Shown here piece by piece: positions 49,086-58,961 of a stretch of DNA of 64,000 bases (position 1 is the stretch's first letter; the number at the start of each line of letters is the position of its first letter). Where the stretch lies: positions 248,001 through 312,000 of the forward strand of contig CAWGKQ010000007.1 in assembly GCA_963823245.1 (NCBI GenBank), given 5' to 3'. The notes beneath the pieces were generated by a model, which made no database searches, was not told the origin of the DNA, and worked only from the letters and a program-made list of their open reading frames with translations. The position numbers and the translations under genes were made by a program. Source of the DNA: JAWVFM01 sp963823245. Its GTDB lineage: Bacteria > Actinomycetota > Thermoleophilia > Solirubrobacterales > 70-9.

Positions 49086-49385
49086 GTGCCAGACGGTTAT
49101 ACGGCTCGCAGACACGTGGAGCCGCCATTGCTCACCGTCGCCGACGTCGCGAGCTACCTGAGCGTCTCGAAGTCGGCCGTCTACCGGGCGCTTGAGGAGG
49201 GGCGCCTCCCAGGCACAAAAATCCTTGGGCGCTGGCGGACCTCGTGGGAAGAGCTTCTCGAGTGGCGAGGTTCGCACCGGCGATTCCCCGGCACACGCGA
49301 GGCCTCAGATCCGATGCCGCGGCCGGGGCGGCGCGGTAGCTTCCGCTCGCAGGTCACAGAGCTCAACCCGCGGAGGAGGACATGA
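49086..49385 (+). CDS. Excisionase/MerR-like HTH protein
   Basis: The frame contains PLLTVADVASYLSVSKSAVY and RALEEGRLPGTKILGRWRTS, the HTH_17 domain of excisionases and small MerR-like regulators, followed by WEELLEWRGS and a basic tail. Starts at GTG 49086 (99 residues) or GTG 49116 (89 residues) are both possible. Its TGA overlaps the integrase ATG (ATGA), so the two are coupled, as for a recombination directionality factor. Alternatively it regulates the integrase. Confidence 0.78.
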   Translation: MPDGYTARRHVEPPLLTVADVASYLSVSKSAVYRALEEGRLPGTKILGRWRTSWEELLEWRGSHRRFPGTREASDPMPRPGRRGSFRSQVTELNPRRRT

Positions 49386-50551
49386 GCATCCATCGCTCCC
49401 GGACCGGGAAATGGGAGGTTCGGTGGCGGGAAGGGCGTCGCCAGAAGGCCCGCAGCTTCGACCGCCGACGCGACGCCGAGCGCTACGACGTTGAGGTCCG
49501 TCGCCGTCGCCAGCTGGGCGAGGAGATCCTGCGCCCGCAGGACGTGCCGACCTTCGTGGAGTTCGCGCAGCGTTGGTTCGATCGCCGTAAGGCCGCCGAC
49601 GTCGCAACGAATACCTTGCTCTTCGACGCCGCCCTTCTCGACAACTACCTCCTCCCCTACTTGGGCGATTACTCGCTGCTCGACCTATGCGCTCGACGGC
49701 TGGACGAGTGGCAGCACGAGGTCTTGGCGGAACGCGGCTCCGCCTATATGACCCAGCGCGCGATCGCCTTGCTCGGACGGATCCTCGACCGAGCGGTCGC
49801 GCTCGAATACCTGACTGGCAACCCGGTCCGGGCTCTGGAGCGCCCGTCGCACCGCCGCCGACGCGGGCGCACGGCGACACCGGCCCAAGTCGAGGCGATC
49901 CGAACCTGGTTCCTTGAGCGCGAGGAGCTCGGCGGCGCAACGCTGGTGTCGCTCCTCGCCTACGGCGGCCTTCGCCCGACCGAGGCCCTGGGATTGCAGT
50001 GGCGCGACCTACATGGCCCTCGCCTTCACGCCGCCGTCCGGCACAACGTCGACGGCACCCTGTTGCCGGGGACCAAGACCGGCGAGGAGTCCGAGCGTTG
50101 GATCGACCTGCCGGCACCCCTCGCCGCCGACTTAGTTGAGTGGCGCCTCGTGCTCGGTCGGCCCGGGGGCCTCGTGTTCCCGCGCGCCGCCGACGCGCTT
50201 CCGTGGCGAAAGCACGACTGGGGGAGCTGGCGCCGACGGCGCTTCGATGCGGCCGCGGGCGCCGCGGGCCTGCGGGTGTGGGACACGGAGCGTCGGCGCT
50301 GGAAACCGCATCCGGCCTTCCCGCCCTATCACCTTCGGCATACCTGCGGCTCGCTCATGATCGCCGCCGGGCGCCCGATCACCGAGGTCGCGGAACACCT
50401 CGGCAACAGTGTCGACGTCTGTTCACGGATCTACGCCCACGCCGTCGAGGACATGAAGGGCAACCCCGTACGTCCCGTCGATCAGCTGATCCGCGAGGCC
50501 CGCGGCGAGGACAATTCGAGTGGCGATGTTCGGACAGGGTTCGGAGGCTGA
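49382..50551 (+). CDS. Tyrosine recombinase/integrase
   Basis: The 389-residue integrase is intact. MSIHRSRTGKWEVRWREGRR is an arm-binding N-terminus, VEFAQRWFDRRKAADVATNT the core-binding domain. Catalytic residues are visible in LLAYGGLRPTEALGLQWRDL (Arg), YHLRHTCGSLMIAAGRPITE (HxxR), VAEHLGNSVDVCSRIYAHAV (His and nucleophilic Tyr). Its stop lies 47 bases from the 3' end of tRNA-Val(CAC), the usual layout for an element integrated in a tRNA gene. Confidence 0.92.
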   Translation: MSIHRSRTGKWEVRWREGRRQKARSFDRRRDAERYDVEVRRRRQLGEEILRPQDVPTFVEFAQRWFDRRKAADVATNTLLFDAALLDNYLLPYLGDYSLLDLCARRLDEWQHEVLAERGSAYMTQRAIALLGRILDRAVALEYLTGNPVRALERPSHRRRRGRTATPAQVEAIRTWFLEREELGGATLVSLLAYGGLRPTEALGLQWRDLHGPRLHAAVRHNVDGTLLPGTKTGEESERWIDLPAPLAADLVEWRLVLGRPGGLVFPRAADALPWRKHDWGSWRRRRFDAAAGAAGLRVWDTERRRWKPHPAFPPYHLRHTCGSLMIAAGRPITEVAEHLGNSVDVCSRIYAHAVEDMKGNPVRPVDQLIREARGEDNSSGDVRTGFGG

Positions 50552-50597
50552 GGCGATGAACGCTCGCGCATCGCGTTCGGATGGCTTAACCAAGCCA

Positions 50598-50669
50598 TGG
50601 GCGCGGCTGGTTTCGAACCAGCGACCTCTCGCGTGTGAAGCGAGCGCTCTCCCACTGAGCTACGCGCCC
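50598..50669 (-). tRNA. tRNA-Val (anticodon CAC)
   Basis: On the minus strand, GGGCGCGTAGCTCAGTGGGA starts the gene. The acceptor stem GGGCGCG pairs with CGCGCCC, discriminator A; D-arm GCTCAGTGGGAGAGC; anticodon arm CTCGC-TTCACAC-GCGAG with anticodon CAC; T-arm GCTGGTTCGAAACCAGC. CCA is not encoded. It is the only complete tRNA found in the window. Its 3' half is repeated at 28882 (same strand) and 41620 (opposite strand). Confidence 0.95.
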
Positions 50670-50704
50670 TGGGCGGCGGATGATAGGCGCCGGGCGCTGG
50701 CGCT

Positions 50705-52266
50705 CTAGTGGCGGGTGATGACCCGGAAGCTGCCGCGCATGAACGGGTGGATGCGGCAGAAGTAGGTGTAGGTGCCGGGCTTCAGGTTCTTCGGTGTCGT
50801 CCAGGTGTTGGTGCCCGAGGCGGGCGCGCCCCAGGGCGTGGAGTTGTGGCCGAGCTCCGTCGAGTCGAAGCTGGTGGAGGCGTTGGCGATCGGGTAAGCG
50901 ACGCCGGTGTCGCGGTTGCAGGGCGCGCGGCACGCCGTGACGTGTGGTAGGCGTCCTGGGCGGCGTCGAGGTTGTTGAAGGTCAGGCCCTGGCCCTGGTA
51001 GACCGTCGGCGGCTTGCGGGCGGCCGCCGAGGTGTGCAGGTCACCCTGCGAGTACAGGAAGCTCTGGATGTCGACCGGGCTCGTTGCGGAGAGGGGGCCA
51101 TCGGGCAGGCCGAGCGGGTTCGGGAGGCCGGCGGGCCGGCCGCCGTGATGGCGGTTCTCGCTCAGGTGGCCGTGGGTCAGCACGCCCTTCTGGTCGATGC
51201 CGCTCGAGAACGCGTCGACACCGCCCGCATCGGTCCCGTCGTAGACGGCGACGGGCATGATCCCCATCACCTCGTACCAGCTCGCTCGCGAGGTGTCGTA
51301 GGTCGCGTGGACGCTGAGGCTGTCGCCCGGCTGGAGGGTGACGCGCCAGTCCTTCGGCGTCGTCTTCATAGCCACGTCCCACGAGACCTCGCCGGCGGGC
51401 TCGTAGTAGTGGGCGCGCGAGCGGAAGAGCCGCTTCGTCTGGCCGCCGCGGGTCACGTCGAGGTCGGTGTAGAGGCCGCCGGGGTGGAGGTGGCCGGCCG
51501 TCCCGAGGAGGGTCACCGGATGGTCGGTCGTCCAACCCTGCGACGGGCCGACGAGCTGGGCCTGCTTCCCGGTCGCCTGGTCGGGGAACGTGTACTTGCC
51601 GTTCGTCCCCCAGCCCTTCAGCGCGTCGAACACCGGGTAGATCGGGCTCGATATCCCGACGCCGGGGCTCGGTCCGGAGACGTCCATCCACCTGGTGTGC
51701 GCGGTCTTCATCGTCGCGGCGGCCGGGGAGCTGTCGGGGACGAAGTCGATGCGCCAGACGATGTAGACCTTGCCGCCCGACGCCGTCAGGTCGTGGAGCA
51801 TGTCCGTGATGCCCCAGCTGTCGCTCGGCTGCGAGCGCCAGCCGAAGCCCTTCGGCAGCTGGACGATCGTCTTCTCCTCGCCGACGGCGAACTGCGGGTT
51901 GCCGTTGACGAGCCACACCGCGTGGTGGAGATGGAGGATGTCGACCCGCGGGACCTTGCCGTTCGGGTAGACGAGCTCCGGGTCGAACCGGGTGATGTAG
52001 CCGGGGACCTTCGGGAAGAGGTTCGTGCCGTAGAGGCGGATGACGTTCTGTCCCGGCTTGATAGTGACCGGGCCTACGCAGTAGGTGAGGTGCTGGACGC
52101 CCTGGTAGTTGACGTGCGGGATCTGGTCGGGCTTGTTCTTGACGCGCGGGCATTGGGCGCCGGTGCCTGCCTGCGCCGCCGGCGCGAGCATCGCCGCGAG
52201 CGCGAGAGCAGCCGCGAGCGCAACACCAAGCGCCCCGAGTCGTGCACGGAGTGTGGAACCCGCCAT
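50705..52266 (-). CDS. Large secreted protein with C-terminal cupredoxin (type 1 copper) domain, one frameshift
   Basis: ATG 52266 (alternatives 52275, 52293) starts a signal peptide, MAGSTLRARLGALGVALAAA. A roughly 400-residue beta-rich part follows, including VDILHLHHAVWLVNGNPQFA and LLGTAGHLHPGGLYTDLDVT, both His-rich. A missing base near 50945 splits off the end; corrected it reads AYHTVTACRAPCNRDTGVAY and then GTYTYFCRIHPFMRGSFRVI. The C-x2-H-x4-M set plus an upstream GHN histidine form a plastocyanin-like copper site. The protein likely works outside the cell in electron transfer or copper handling. Confidence 0.75.
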
Positions 52267-52327
52267 CCCTAGCATCCTTGCATCGCCGACCATGATGGCA
52301 GGTCGGTTTCCGGAGTAGCCTGAGATC

Positions 52328-53694
52328 GTGGCGGTCGGCGCCGCTCGCACCGTGGAATCAGGTCGTCTCGAGGCGGAGATCCTCGACGTCGGGACCGCGA
52401 TCGCTTCGCGGCTGGAGGCGGTGAAGAGGTCGCCGATGCGAGCGGTCGACGAGCGGGCGATGGCGATGGCGGCGTCCGACGCCGAGCTGCGCGCGGCGAT
52501 GTTCCGCCTCGTCGACGTCACACCGGCCTGCCGCAACCTCGACGACCTCGGGCGCCACCTTGCGGGCCTCGTGGAGCAGGTGGGTGAGCGCCCGCCGCCG
52601 ATCGAGGCGGCGATGCGCGCCGCGCACACCAAGGCCGGCCGCGTCGCCCTCGGCGCCGCGGTGGCGGGCGGCGTCCGGCACATGGCGCACCGCTTCATCG
52701 CGGGGGCGACGCCGCGGGAGGCGCTCGGCGAGCTCGAGCGCCTGTGGAAGCGGGGGATCGCGTTCTCGGCCGATCTCCTCGGCGAGGCCACGGTCACTTC
52801 AGCGGAGGCTGACGCCTACGCCGCGCGCTGCGCGGAGGCGCTCGACGACCTCTCGGCCGGCGCTCGCCGGCTGGCCCGCGCGACCGCACCTCGAGCGGGA
52901 CTCCACCCATCCGATCGCCCGCGTCAACCTCTCGGTGAAGGTCTCCGCGCTCACTCCGGTGATGCGGCCGCAGGCCCCGGAGGTGGGGCGCCGCGACGCC
53001 GAGGAGCGCCTCGCGCCCGCTCCTCGACCGCGCGCGCGAGCTCGGGGCGCACCTCCACGTGGACATGGAGTCGGTCGACTCGCTGGAGACGACCCTCGAG
53101 CTCGCCGGCGAGCTGCTCTCGAGCGCGCGGTTTCGTCACGGCCCGGCCGCCGGCCTCGTGCTTCAGGCGTACCTCCGCGACTCGCCCTCCGAGCTCGATC
53201 GAATCCTCGACTGGGCCGGCTCGAGCGACCGCGCGCACCCGCTGGTGGTGCGCCTCGTGAAGGGCGCCTACTGGGATCACGAGTCGGCCGAGGCCCGTCA
53301 GCACGGCTGGCGGGTGCCGGTGTTCACCGACAAGCGGGAGTGTGACCGCAACTTCGAGGCCCTGACGCGCCGGCTTCTCGACGCGCGGCCGGACGTCCGC
53401 GTCGCGGTCGCCTCGCACAACCTGCGCTCGATCTCCCACGCCATCGCCTACAACCGCCTCGCCGGTGGAGGCGACGCCGACCTCGAGCTCCAGGTGCTCC
53501 GCGGGCTGGGCGACGAGCTCGCGACCGCGCTCGCGGCCGAGGGCTTCCGCGTTCGCGTCTACTCGCCGATCGGCGACCTCGTCTCGGGCATGGCCTACCT
53601 CGTCCGCCGACTGCTCGAGAACACCTCGAACGAGTCGTTCCTGTGGGCCCAGGCCCACGGAGCTCCGGTCGAGGAGCTGCTGGCGGCGCCGTGA
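52328..53694 (+). CDS. Proline dehydrogenase, two frameshifts
   Basis: GTG 52328 starts the flavoenzyme that oxidises proline to pyrroline-5-carboxylate. The helical N-terminus (FRLVDVTPACRNLDDLGRHL) is in one frame, STHPIARVNLSVKVSALTPV in a second after about 52890, and RPLLDRARELGAHLHVDMES onward in a third after about 53013. Signature motifs are VRLVKGAYWDHESAEARQHG and VYSPIGDLVSGMAYLVRRLL followed by ENTSNESF, which binds proline and FAD. The restored length of about 455 residues suits PutA-type PRODH domains. It is coupled by TGATG to the P5C dehydrogenase. Confidence 0.88.
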
Positions 53695-55257
53695 TGGCCT
53701 CGTTCGAGAACGAGCCGACGCTCGAGCTTCGCCGGGCCTCCGACCGCGAACCGCTTCTGGGGGCGCTGGCCGACCTCGATCGCCGCCTGCCGCTCGAGGT
53801 GCCGCCGATCGTCGCCGGCGACCGCGGTGAGGCGACCGGAATCGACTCGACCGACCCGGGGGCACCTGATCGGCTCGTGGCGCGGGCGGGGATCGCGAGC
53901 GAGGCCGATGTCGAGGCCGCCGTGCGGACCGCGGCCGAGGCGGCACGCGACTGGGGCCGCCGTCCCGCCGCCGAGCGAGCCGACGCGCTCCAGCGGGCGG
54001 CCGCGATCCTCCGGGAGCGCCGACCCGCGCTCGCGGCCCTCGAGGTTCGCGAATGCGCCAAGCCGTGGGTGGAGGCCGACGCCGACGTCTGCGAGGCGAT
54101 CGACTTCCTGCGCTACTACGCCGAGCGCGCGATCGAGCTCGATCGGGGTCCCGACCTCACGCAGGTGCAGGGCGAGCGCAACGAGATGCGCTACGCGCCC
54201 CGCGGCGTCGCGGCGGTGATCTCGCCGTGGAACTTCCCGATCGCCATTCCCGCCGGGATGGTCGCCGGCGGCGCTCGCCACCGGCAACACGGTCGTCCTC
54301 AAGCCCGCCGAGCAGTCGCCCGGCTGCGCGCTCGCCCTCGTCGAGGCCCTGCACGAGGCGGGAGTGCCGGCCGAGGCACTCGCGCTCCTCCCCGGATTCG
54401 GCGAGGTGGGTGCGGCTCTGGTTCGCCATCCGGCCGTAGCGGTCATTGCATTCACCGGCTCGAGCGCGGTCGGGCAGGAGATCGTCCGCGAGGCGGCGGT
54501 CGTGCGCGAGGGCCAGCAGCACATAAAGAGGGTCGTGGCCGAAATGGGCGGCAAGAACTGCGTCATCGTCGACGCCGATGCCGACCTGGACGAGGCGATC
54601 CCGGCCATCGTCCACTCGGCGTTCGACTACGCCGGCCAGAAGTGCTCCGCCTGCGCACGGGTCCTCGCCCACGCCGACCTCGCGGAGTTGCTGCTCGAGC
54701 GCCTCGCCGGAGCGGTGGAGGTGCTGGGGGTGGGCCAGGCCGAGGACTTCGCCACCGACGTGCCGCCGGTGATCGAGCGCGAGGCGAGGGAGCGGGTCGA
54801 GCGCTACCGCGAGCTGGCCGCGGGGCGTGGGCGCCTCGTCGCCGAGGCCGGCCATGGGGCTCCCTCCGACGGCTGGTTCGTCGCCCCCGCGGTGGCGACC
54901 GACCTGCCGGCCGACTCACCGGCGCTGTCGGAGGAGGTTTTCGGGCCATTGCTCACCGTCGAGGCCGTGCCGAGTGTCGATGCGGCGTGCGAGATCGTCG
55001 AGTCGCTGCCGTTTGCGCTGACCGGTGGCCTCTTTTCGCGCGACCCTCGGACGGTCGCCCAGGTGAGCGCCCGCCTTCCGGTCGGCAACCTCTACGTCAA
55101 CCGCCACATCACCGGCGCGATGGTCGACCGCCAGCCGTTCGGCGGCAACAAGCTCTCGGGCATCGGCTCGAAGGCCGGCGGCCCGGACTACCTACTTCAG
55201 TTCGTCGACCCCCGCGTCGTCAGCGAGAACACGATGCGCCACGGGCTCGTCACCTGA
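53694..55257 (+). CDS. L-glutamate gamma-semialdehyde (P5C) dehydrogenase, one frameshift
   Basis: ATG 53694 overlaps the proline dehydrogenase stop. The first part reads AVISPWNFPIAIPAGMVAGG; near 54276 the frame shifts and resumes ATGNTVVLKPAEQSPGCALA. Catalytic features are VVAEMGGKNCVIVDADADLD (Glu) and FDYAGQKCSACARVLAHADL (nucleophilic Cys, GQKCSA typical of P5CDH). NLYVNRHITGAMVDRQPFGG ends the active-site region. With the preceding gene it converts proline to glutamate, the two halves of bacterial PutA as separate proteins. Confidence 0.9.
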
Positions 55258-55306
55258 GCTCCCGACCTTCGCCCGGCGCCGTCAGCGCGCCGTCGTGGCT
55301 AGGGCT

Positions 55307-55933
55307 CTATCCGGAATAGTCGAACGTCGACCAGTACGCGCACTTGCCGTCGAACTCGTACTCGAGCGGGCCGTCGTGCACGATCGACCGGCCCGCTGTA
55401 GAGCTCGTGCCCGGTGCGGTCGTGCCCGGGGATCACGCACGTCACAGGCTCCTGGTCGGCGACCCGCTTCCCGACGCGGACGCTGACCTTCCTCGCCGGC
55501 GCGGAACCAGCCGCGATCGGGTGCGTGGTCGATCTCGATCGGGACCGCGTCGACCCCGAGCAGGTTGCTCGGCTTGAAGACCCAGGGGAACTGCTCGGCG
55601 GGCGTTCCGCCGAGGCGGCCGAGGAAGATCGCCTCGAGCGCCTCGCGCTGGCGCTCGTCCCCGCGCTCGTCCACGTAGAGGTGGTGGTACCAGGGCGAGC
55701 GGTGCTCGTCGTCGTCGTAGCGGTTTGCGAGTACCGCCCGCAGGCCGGAGAGATCGACTCCCTCCGCCTGCCCGTCGGCGATCTGCCAGGACAGCGCCCC
55801 GAGGCAGAGCCCGGTCGGTCGAGCGGCCGCCCTTGCGGCCGCCGATCGTCCGGCACGGGCAGATCGCCTCGCAGTTGCACGACTCGAGGTAGGTGCCGGT
55901 GATTCGCCAGGGGTTGACCTCGCTCGCGGCCAC
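55307..55933 (-). CDS. DUF1326 protein, several frameshifts
   Basis: ATG 55933 begins MAASEVNPWRITGTYLESCN followed by CEAICPCRTIGGRKGGRSTD, the Cys-rich DUF1326 entry. Later pieces in other frames are RYDDDEHRSPWYHHLYVDER-type sequence, ALEAIFLGRLGGTPAEQFPW, VFKPSNLLGVDAVPIEIDHA, ADQEPVTCVIPGHDRTGHEL and finally LEYEFDGKCAYWSTFDYSG to TAG 55307. At least four indels are needed. DUF1326 proteins are predicted metal- or small-molecule-binding proteins. The order and continuity of the pieces argue that the gene is complete in the organism. Confidence 0.75.
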
Positions 55934-56082
55934 GGGCCGCAGCCTATAGCCGCTACGATGGCCGCGGACCGTGCTGAGCGGGGCGCTAGCGGTGCCCTGT
56001 AACCCGCAATCCGCTCCAGCGGGGCTGAACGCCCGTCCGAGGGTCGCGGCCTTCGGGATAGCGCGTCGAGGGCGGCGTTGAC

Positions 56083-56179
56083 GGCCAGGTCCCGCGCGAT
56101 GCGGGCCCGCGAATCAGGTCAGATCCGGAAGGAAGCAGCCTTAAGCGGTAGCCAGCAGGCGCCGCGGTAAGGCCTGGCC
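56083..56179 (+). ncRNA. ffs: Signal recognition particle RNA (4.5S type core)
   Basis: The SRP apical domain is unmistakable: CAGGTCAGATCCGGAAGGAA and GCAGCCTTAAGC, with the GGAA tetraloop, closed by GGCCAGG (56083-56089) and CCTGGCC (56173-56179). Upstream at about 55985-56082 the sequence GGTGCCCTGTAACCCGCAAT and GCGGGGCTGAACGCC is also conserved next to actinobacterial SRP RNA genes, so the mature transcript may start further upstream. It pairs with Ffh to target membrane proteins. dnaX follows 630 bases downstream, as in many Actinobacteria. Confidence 0.92.
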
Positions 56180-56240
56180 CGAGCAAGCCACGACGTAAGC
56201 GCCTGCGGACCGCTCTCGAAGGCGGGCCGCACGGTCCTGC

Positions 56241-56407
56241 CTACTTGCCCGTCGCCTGCCCGATCTGCTGGTTCGCCTGCTGGAGGCTCTGGTTGACGGT
56301 GTGGTTGACCTGCTCTTGGATCTGACCCGCCTGCTTGAACGCGATATCGACGGCGTCGTTTGGTGCTGTTGGTGATCGGCTTGATGAGCACCTCCGAGAA
56401 CGACCAT
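56241..56407 (-). CDS. Small helical protein, start region with indels
   Basis: The reliable part is NDAVDIAFKQAGQIQEQVNH and TVNQSLQQANQQIGQATGK to the stop at 56241. Upstream in another frame is SFSEVLIKPITNST. Removing one base after the ATG at about 56405 and one in the AAA near 56360 gives a continuous protein of about 55 residues. It is glutamine/asparagine-rich and amphipathic. No family is known to me. It lies 4 bases after the next minus-strand gene. Confidence 0.5.
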
Positions 56408-56410
56408 TTC

Positions 56411-56702
56411 CTAGCTCCTTTCCCCGGCCCAAAGGATCACTTCGCCGGAGTCGTCGGGGTCGACCTTGACGGTCACGTCCTGCCCGCTGGAAAAGCTCGC
56501 CGAGGGGTGGATGTACTGCAGCGTCGTCGCCGTGTACGAGGCTTCGCCGCCGTTGGGGTTGACCGTGAGCCTGAACTCGTACTCCTTGCTCCCGGTGGCG
56601 TCGGACTTGCCGGTCTCGGTCATCGAATCGATGTTCGCGGGCGTCTCGATCGCCGGCCTTCGCGAGCTTGTTGGCGCGGTTCGCCTGCTCGATCTGATCC
56701 AT
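56411..56702 (-). CDS. Small beta-rich hypothetical protein, one frameshift
   Basis: ATG 56702 begins MDQIEQANRANKLAKAG; after one indel near 56655 the sequence continues ETPANIDSMTETGKSDATGS, KEYEFRLTVNPNGGEASYTA and TTLQYIHPSASFSSGQDVTV, ending GEVILWAGERS. The corrected length is about 96 residues. The strand-rich C-terminal domain with KEYEFRLTV could bind a partner. It forms a two-gene unit with the helical protein at 56241 and is divergent from dnaX. Confidence 0.55.
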
Positions 56703-56808
56703 GCCGCGAAGCTAGACGGCGTTGGAGCCGCTGTCAGTATCGATCTGGTCTCAGATCGGTCTCAGGCGCCGGCGGCGCGAGCCGAGGCCGTGGCTAGACT
56801 GGCGAGCG

Positions 56809-58572
56809 GTGCCTCAGACCTCGCTCTACCGCCGCCACCGACCCCAGAGCTTCGACGACGTGGTCGGCCAGGAGCACGTGGTGCGCACGCTTGCGAAACG
56901 CAGTGGAGCGCTCGCGCGTTCACCACGCCTACCTCTTCGTCGGCTCACGCGGGACCGGCAAGACCTCGCTCGCGAAGATCCTCGCCCGGTCGCTCAACTG
57001 CGTCAACGGGCCGACCGTCACCCCGTGCGGCGAGTGCGAGTCGTGCCGGACGATCGCGGCCGGCACCTCGCTCGACGTGATCGAGATGGACGCGGCCTCG
57101 AATCGCTCGGTCGACGACATCCGCGACCTTCGCGAGCGCGTCGGCTACGCGCCCGCGGCCGGCCGGTGGAAGGTCTACATCCTCGACGAGGCCCACATGC
57201 TCACCCGCGAGGCCTGGAACGCGTTCCTGAAGACGCTCGAGGAGCCGCCGCCGAACACGGTCTTCGTGCTCTGCACCACCGAGGCGCACAAGGTCATGCC
57301 GACGATCGCCGATCGCTGCCAGCGCTTCGACTTCCAGCGGCCGTCGCTGGAGCAGATCGCCGCCGTGGTCGCCAGGTGGCCCGGCGCCGAGGAGATCGAG
57401 ATCGACGACGGCGCGGTGGGCGCGATCGCCCGCTCCGCCACGGGCAGCTTCCGCGACGCGCTCGGCACCCTCGACCAGCTCGTCGCCTACGGCGGCGGGC
57501 GCATCGAGACCGCCGACGTGCTCGCGGTCCTCGGCGTCGCCGAGTCCGACGTGATCCGCGACGCCGCGGCCGCCATCGCCGCCGGCGACGCCCGCGGCGT
57601 GCTCGAGGTCGCCGAGCGGCTCGCCGCGTCGGGGCGCGACGTCGTCCAGTTCGGGCGCGACCTCCTCGCGCACCTCCGCCAGCTTCTCGTCACGAAGACC
57701 GTCGGCGAGCCGCCGGAGTCGCTCGGTGCTCACGGTGGCGGACCCCGAGGTGCTCATGACCCAGGCCGACGCCTTCTCCGAGCTCGGGCTCTCGCGCGCG
57801 ATCGACGCGCTCTCCAAGGCGCTCGCGGACGTCCGCGAGGGGGATGAGGCCCGGATGACGATCGAGCTGGCGCTGCTGCGAGCCGCGCGGCCGCAGCTCG
57901 ACCCGTCGAAGCAGGCGCTGGCGCAGCGGCTCGAGGAGCTCGAGGCCGCGCTCGGGCGGGCTGGCGGCGCCGGACCATCATCGCCCGGCAGCGACGAACG
58001 TCCGTCAGCCCCCGGTATCGGGACTACTCCGGGACGTTCACCGGAAGACGACGGAGGAGCCCGCCCCGCCTAACTGATCCTGCCGACGGCAGCGGCGCAG
58101 ATACCGCCGAAGCCACGCCCAATGCGAGCCGTCGATCTCGAGAAGCTCGTCACCGCCTGGCCCGCGGTCGTCGAGCAGGTGCGGCAGTCCGGGGCGGAGG
58201 TGCTCTCGCGCGCGCTCGCGGCGGCGCGGCCGATCGCGGTCGACGGCGACGGCTCGGTGCTCGAAGCTCGGCTTCCCGCCGAGCGCCGCGTTCAACAAGC
58301 GCAAGGCCGAGGCGCAGGACGCCCGCGACCGCTTCGCCGACGCGGTGAAGACGATCGTCGGCGAGCGGCTGCGGCCCGTCTACGTGCTGCTCGACCGCCG
58401 AGCCGGAGACGCGCCGCGCCGCAGCTCAGCGACGACGAGCTGATCGCGAAGGCTGAAGGCGGAGTTCGAGCCACCGAGCTGGGCCTCGACGAGGCCGCGC
58501 CCCCCTTGAGGGAGCGCTCGATGCTGGGCTGGACGCCGACCTGGGGTCGCGGGAGAGGGGGCCGGCTGATGG
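56809..58572 (+). CDS. dnaX: DNA polymerase III subunits gamma/tau, multiple frameshifts
   Basis: GTG 56809 starts MPQTSLYRRHRPQSFDDVVG, the invariant DnaX N-terminus. After an indel near 56900 the clamp-loader ATPase follows: YLFVGSRGTGKTSLAKILAR (Walker A), LNCVNGPTVTPCGECESC (zinc module), VYILDEAHMLTREAWNAFLK (Walker B) and ATGSFRDALGTLDQLVAYGG (sensor 2). Another break near 57728 leads to the helical domain VADPEVLMTQADAFSELGLS, a Pro/Gly linker, and the tau-type C-terminus DLEKLVTAWPAVVEQVRQSG and SDDELIAKLKAEF in shifting frames. The end near 58572 is approximate. Confidence 0.85.
57995..58041. repeat. Dispersed palindromic repeat, copy 1, within the dnaX linker
   Basis: CGAACGTCC and GGGACGTTC lie 36 bases apart and are nearly complementary. 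The copy at 62342 has the same arms, the same 36-base spacing and shared inner words (GGTAT). Here the repeat encodes part of the low-complexity DnaX linker. Confidence 0.6.
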
Positions 58573-58587
58573 CACGCGGAGGACCCG

Positions 58588-58929
58588 ATGGGCGGCGGCT
58601 TCGACGTCAACGCGATGATGAAGCAGGTCCAGCAGATGCAGGCCGAGATGGCCGACGCGCAGGAGAAGCTGAAGGACGAGGTCGTCGAGGCGAGCGCCGG
58701 CGGCGGCATGGTGAAGGCGAAGATGAGCGGCGACCTGCGCCTGCTCGAGCTCGTGATCGACCCCGAGGCGGCCGGACCCGAGGACGTGGAGATGCTTCAG
58801 GACATGGTCGTCGCGGCCGTCAACGAGGCGCTCCGCTCGGCCCAGGAGCTCGCCGCCTCGAAGCTCGGCGGCATCGCCGGGATGGGTGGTCCCGGTGGCG
58901 CCGGCGGGCTCGGCCTGCCGGGCATGTAG
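58588..58929 (+). CDS. YbaB/EbfC nucleoid-associated protein
   Basis: The 113-residue protein reads MGGGFDVNAMMKQVQQMQAE, MADAQEKLKDEVVEASAGGG, MVKAKMSGDLRLLELVIDPE and EDVEMLQDMVVAAVNEALRS, then a Gly-rich tail GIAGMGGPGGAGGLGLPGM. These are the helix and strand blocks of YbaB/EbfC, a small dimeric DNA-binding protein usually encoded between dnaX and recR, exactly its position here. Confidence 0.95.
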   Translation: MGGGFDVNAMMKQVQQMQAEMADAQEKLKDEVVEASAGGGMVKAKMSGDLRLLELVIDPEAAGPEDVEMLQDMVVAAVNEALRSAQELAASKLGGIAGMGGPGGAGGLGLPGM

Positions 58930-58961
58930 CCCCCGCCGCTCGCGGCCGCTAGCTTCAAACC

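Noticed and set aside
49086..50551. Integrase and HTH gene considered as a prophage
   Set aside because: No capsid, tail, portal, terminase or lysis genes lie within the bounded interval; an integrative island or satellite fits better.
50944..52272. A 442-residue plus-strand frame opposite the copper protein
   Set aside because: Antisense shadow; the minus strand has a signal peptide and a type 1 copper motif.
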